Positions 7,641 through 8,297 of a stretch of DNA of 8,297 bases are shown here, piece by piece. Within the stretch, counting starts at the first letter, position 1; every line of letters begins with the position of its first letter. Position numbers and translations under genes: made by a program. The notes beneath the pieces are model-generated. The model searched no databases, was not told where the DNA came from, and saw only the letters and a list, made by a program, of their open reading frames with translations. The stretch covers positions 1 to 8,297 of the forward strand of contig CADADE010000053.1 in assembly GCA_902786615.1 (NCBI GenBank). The letters run 5' to 3'. The DNA comes from Oscillospiraceae bacterium (GTDB lineage Bacteria > Bacillota_A > Clostridia > Oscillospirales > Oscillospiraceae).

Positions 7641-8271
7641 ACTCGGTGCCCGCCTTGCTCATCACATCCTGGGCCGCTTGGTATTCGGCCATGAGACCAG
7701 CGTTTTTGCCGCCCATCATCGTGCCCATGGCGCAGACGGAAACCACAGCCGCGAGCAGACAGGCCGCGCCCATGCGCCAGTCGTATACGAACATCAGCAC
7801 CAGCATGGCGATGAACATGGCAACTGTGCCCACGATATCTGCGAGGTTGTGGGCAAGCAGCGTCTCTGTCTCGGAGGCCGCGCCGTCCAGACGGTTGCGC
7901 AGCAGGCCGGAGGCGTTGGAGTCGAAGAAGCCAAGCGGCGTCTTCATCAGGTGTTCCATGCCTGCCTTGCGGATGTTGCTCGCCGTGCGGAAGGCCGCGA
8001 GGTGCGTGCACATCAGCGCGGCGAAATAGACCAGGATCCCCGCAAAGGAGAAGGCGAAGGCCATCCAGCCGTAGCGGGCGATGCCAATCGCCTGTGTCCA
8101 GTCGGGAGCCACGGCGATGAGGTCCCGGGCCACCAGCCAGATGCAAATATACGGCAGCATGCCCAGCACCATGGCGACGGCAGACAGGCCCAAGCCTAAG
8201 AAGGTCAGGCCCTTATGGCTGCCCGCGTATCCCAGCAAGACAGCCAAATCGCTTTGTTTCTTTTCTTTCAT
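7456..8271 (-). CDS. N-terminal fragment of the frameshifted ABC half-transporter
   Basis: The frame has 271 codons, of which the first 218 are genuine. They carry a basic N-terminus, membrane helices at about 22-47, 67-90, 140-162 and 166-184, and the first cytoplasmic loop with LAAFRTASNIRKAGMEHLMKT and LGFFDSNASGLLRNRLDG, a hallmark of this transporter subfamily. Residues 219-271 are out-of-frame read-through, rich in Gly, Arg and Pro and unlike any membrane segment. If translated as it stands, the product would have four helices and no ATPase domain, and so no transport function. Confidence 0.8.
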   Translation of the reverse strand: MKEKKQSDLAVLLGYAGSHKGLTFLGLGLSAVAMVLGMLPYICIWLVARDLIAVAPDWTQAIGIARYGWMAFAFSFAGILVYFAALMCTHLAAFRTASNIRKAGMEHLMKTPLGFFDSNASGLLRNRLDGAASETETLLAHNLADIVGTVAMFIAMLVLMFVYDWRMGAACLLAAVVSVCAMGTMMGGKNAGLMAEYQAAQDVMSKAGTEYVRGIPVVLQTGYRGLQRQGRALPGGRLQGAPGGEPDLHRGCVHLPGTGGAADRAGSFEVR

Positions 8272-8297
8272 CTCGTTTCCTTCTTTCCTGTTTTCTT

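Larger units (their letters stand above)
6507..8271 (-). pseudogene. ABC exporter half-transporter, first gene of the pair, broken by a frameshift
   Basis: Two overlapping reading frames together make one typical half-transporter of about 590 residues, the partner of the gene that follows it. The first frame (from ATG at 8271) gives the N-terminal helices up to EYVRGIPVV at residues 210-218. Family members continue with about 12 residues of the type KxFxQTVxSFKx and then FxxAIxxY. Here the bases go almost directly from GIPVV to FKQAIEDYSAKAEHY, which is in another frame. The shift lies at about 7616-7620. The frame offset requires a loss of 3n+2 bases, and about 35 missing bases would restore both frame and family length. 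The join lies in the cytoplasmic loop between membrane helices 4 and 5. AAGGA at 8278-8282 (minus strand), 6 bases before the ATG, is the ribosome binding site; any promoter lies outside the window. A sequencing or assembly error is the main alternative to a true pseudogene. Confidence 0.85.

Noticed and set aside
7047..7694. A 215-codon plus-strand frame opposite the first ABC gene
   Set aside because: It is antisense to Walker A and membrane helices and has no family resemblance.
1..8297. CRISPR arrays, tRNA or rRNA genes, insertion sequences, phage genes, riboswitches
   Set aside because: No repeats with regular spacing, no transposase or integrase frames and no RNA-like conserved blocks were seen. 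Almost all of the window is explained by coding sequence.

Overview
The window most likely comes from a GC-rich member of the Bacillota (class Clostridia, possibly a gut Oscillospirales-type bacterium). This is inferred from three things: the GltB/GltD subtype with a second cysteine-rich stretch in GltD, strong AGGAGG ribosome binding sites, and a paired ABC half-transporter operon of a kind common in that group. No rRNA or other marker gene is present to confirm it.

The left part (1-4740, plus strand) is the end of an operon. It holds the C-terminal 217 codons of glutamate synthase large subunit (gltB), complete glutamate synthase small subunit (gltD), and an 862-residue protein with the ATP-grasp domain of PEP synthase/pyruvate phosphate dikinase. 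The genes are 13 and 14 bases apart, each has its own strong ribosome binding site, and the unit ends at a long rho-independent terminator. GltB and GltD together make glutamate from glutamine and 2-oxoglutarate with reducing power from NAD(P)H. The third protein has no visible phosphohistidine domain, so it is not an ordinary PEP synthase, and its function is unknown.

The short region 4663-4843 separates two converging transcription units and holds one terminator for each direction.

The right part (4844-8297, minus strand) is a two-gene operon for a heterodimeric type IV ABC exporter, each gene encoding six membrane helices followed by an ATPase domain. Both genes look damaged. The first (6507-8271) is frameshifted near 7616-7620, where about 35 bases appear to be missing. 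The second (4844-6505) keeps its frame but lacks roughly 30 residues just before the Walker A motif, including the aromatic A-loop that stacks on the adenine of ATP. The pair may be decaying, or one or both lesions may be assembly errors; reads would decide.

No mobile element, CRISPR array, RNA gene or phage gene is seen, and nothing here amounts to a clear new defence or biosynthetic system. The most interesting items are the unusual PEP-synthase-like protein coupled to gltBD and the two lesions in the transporter operon.
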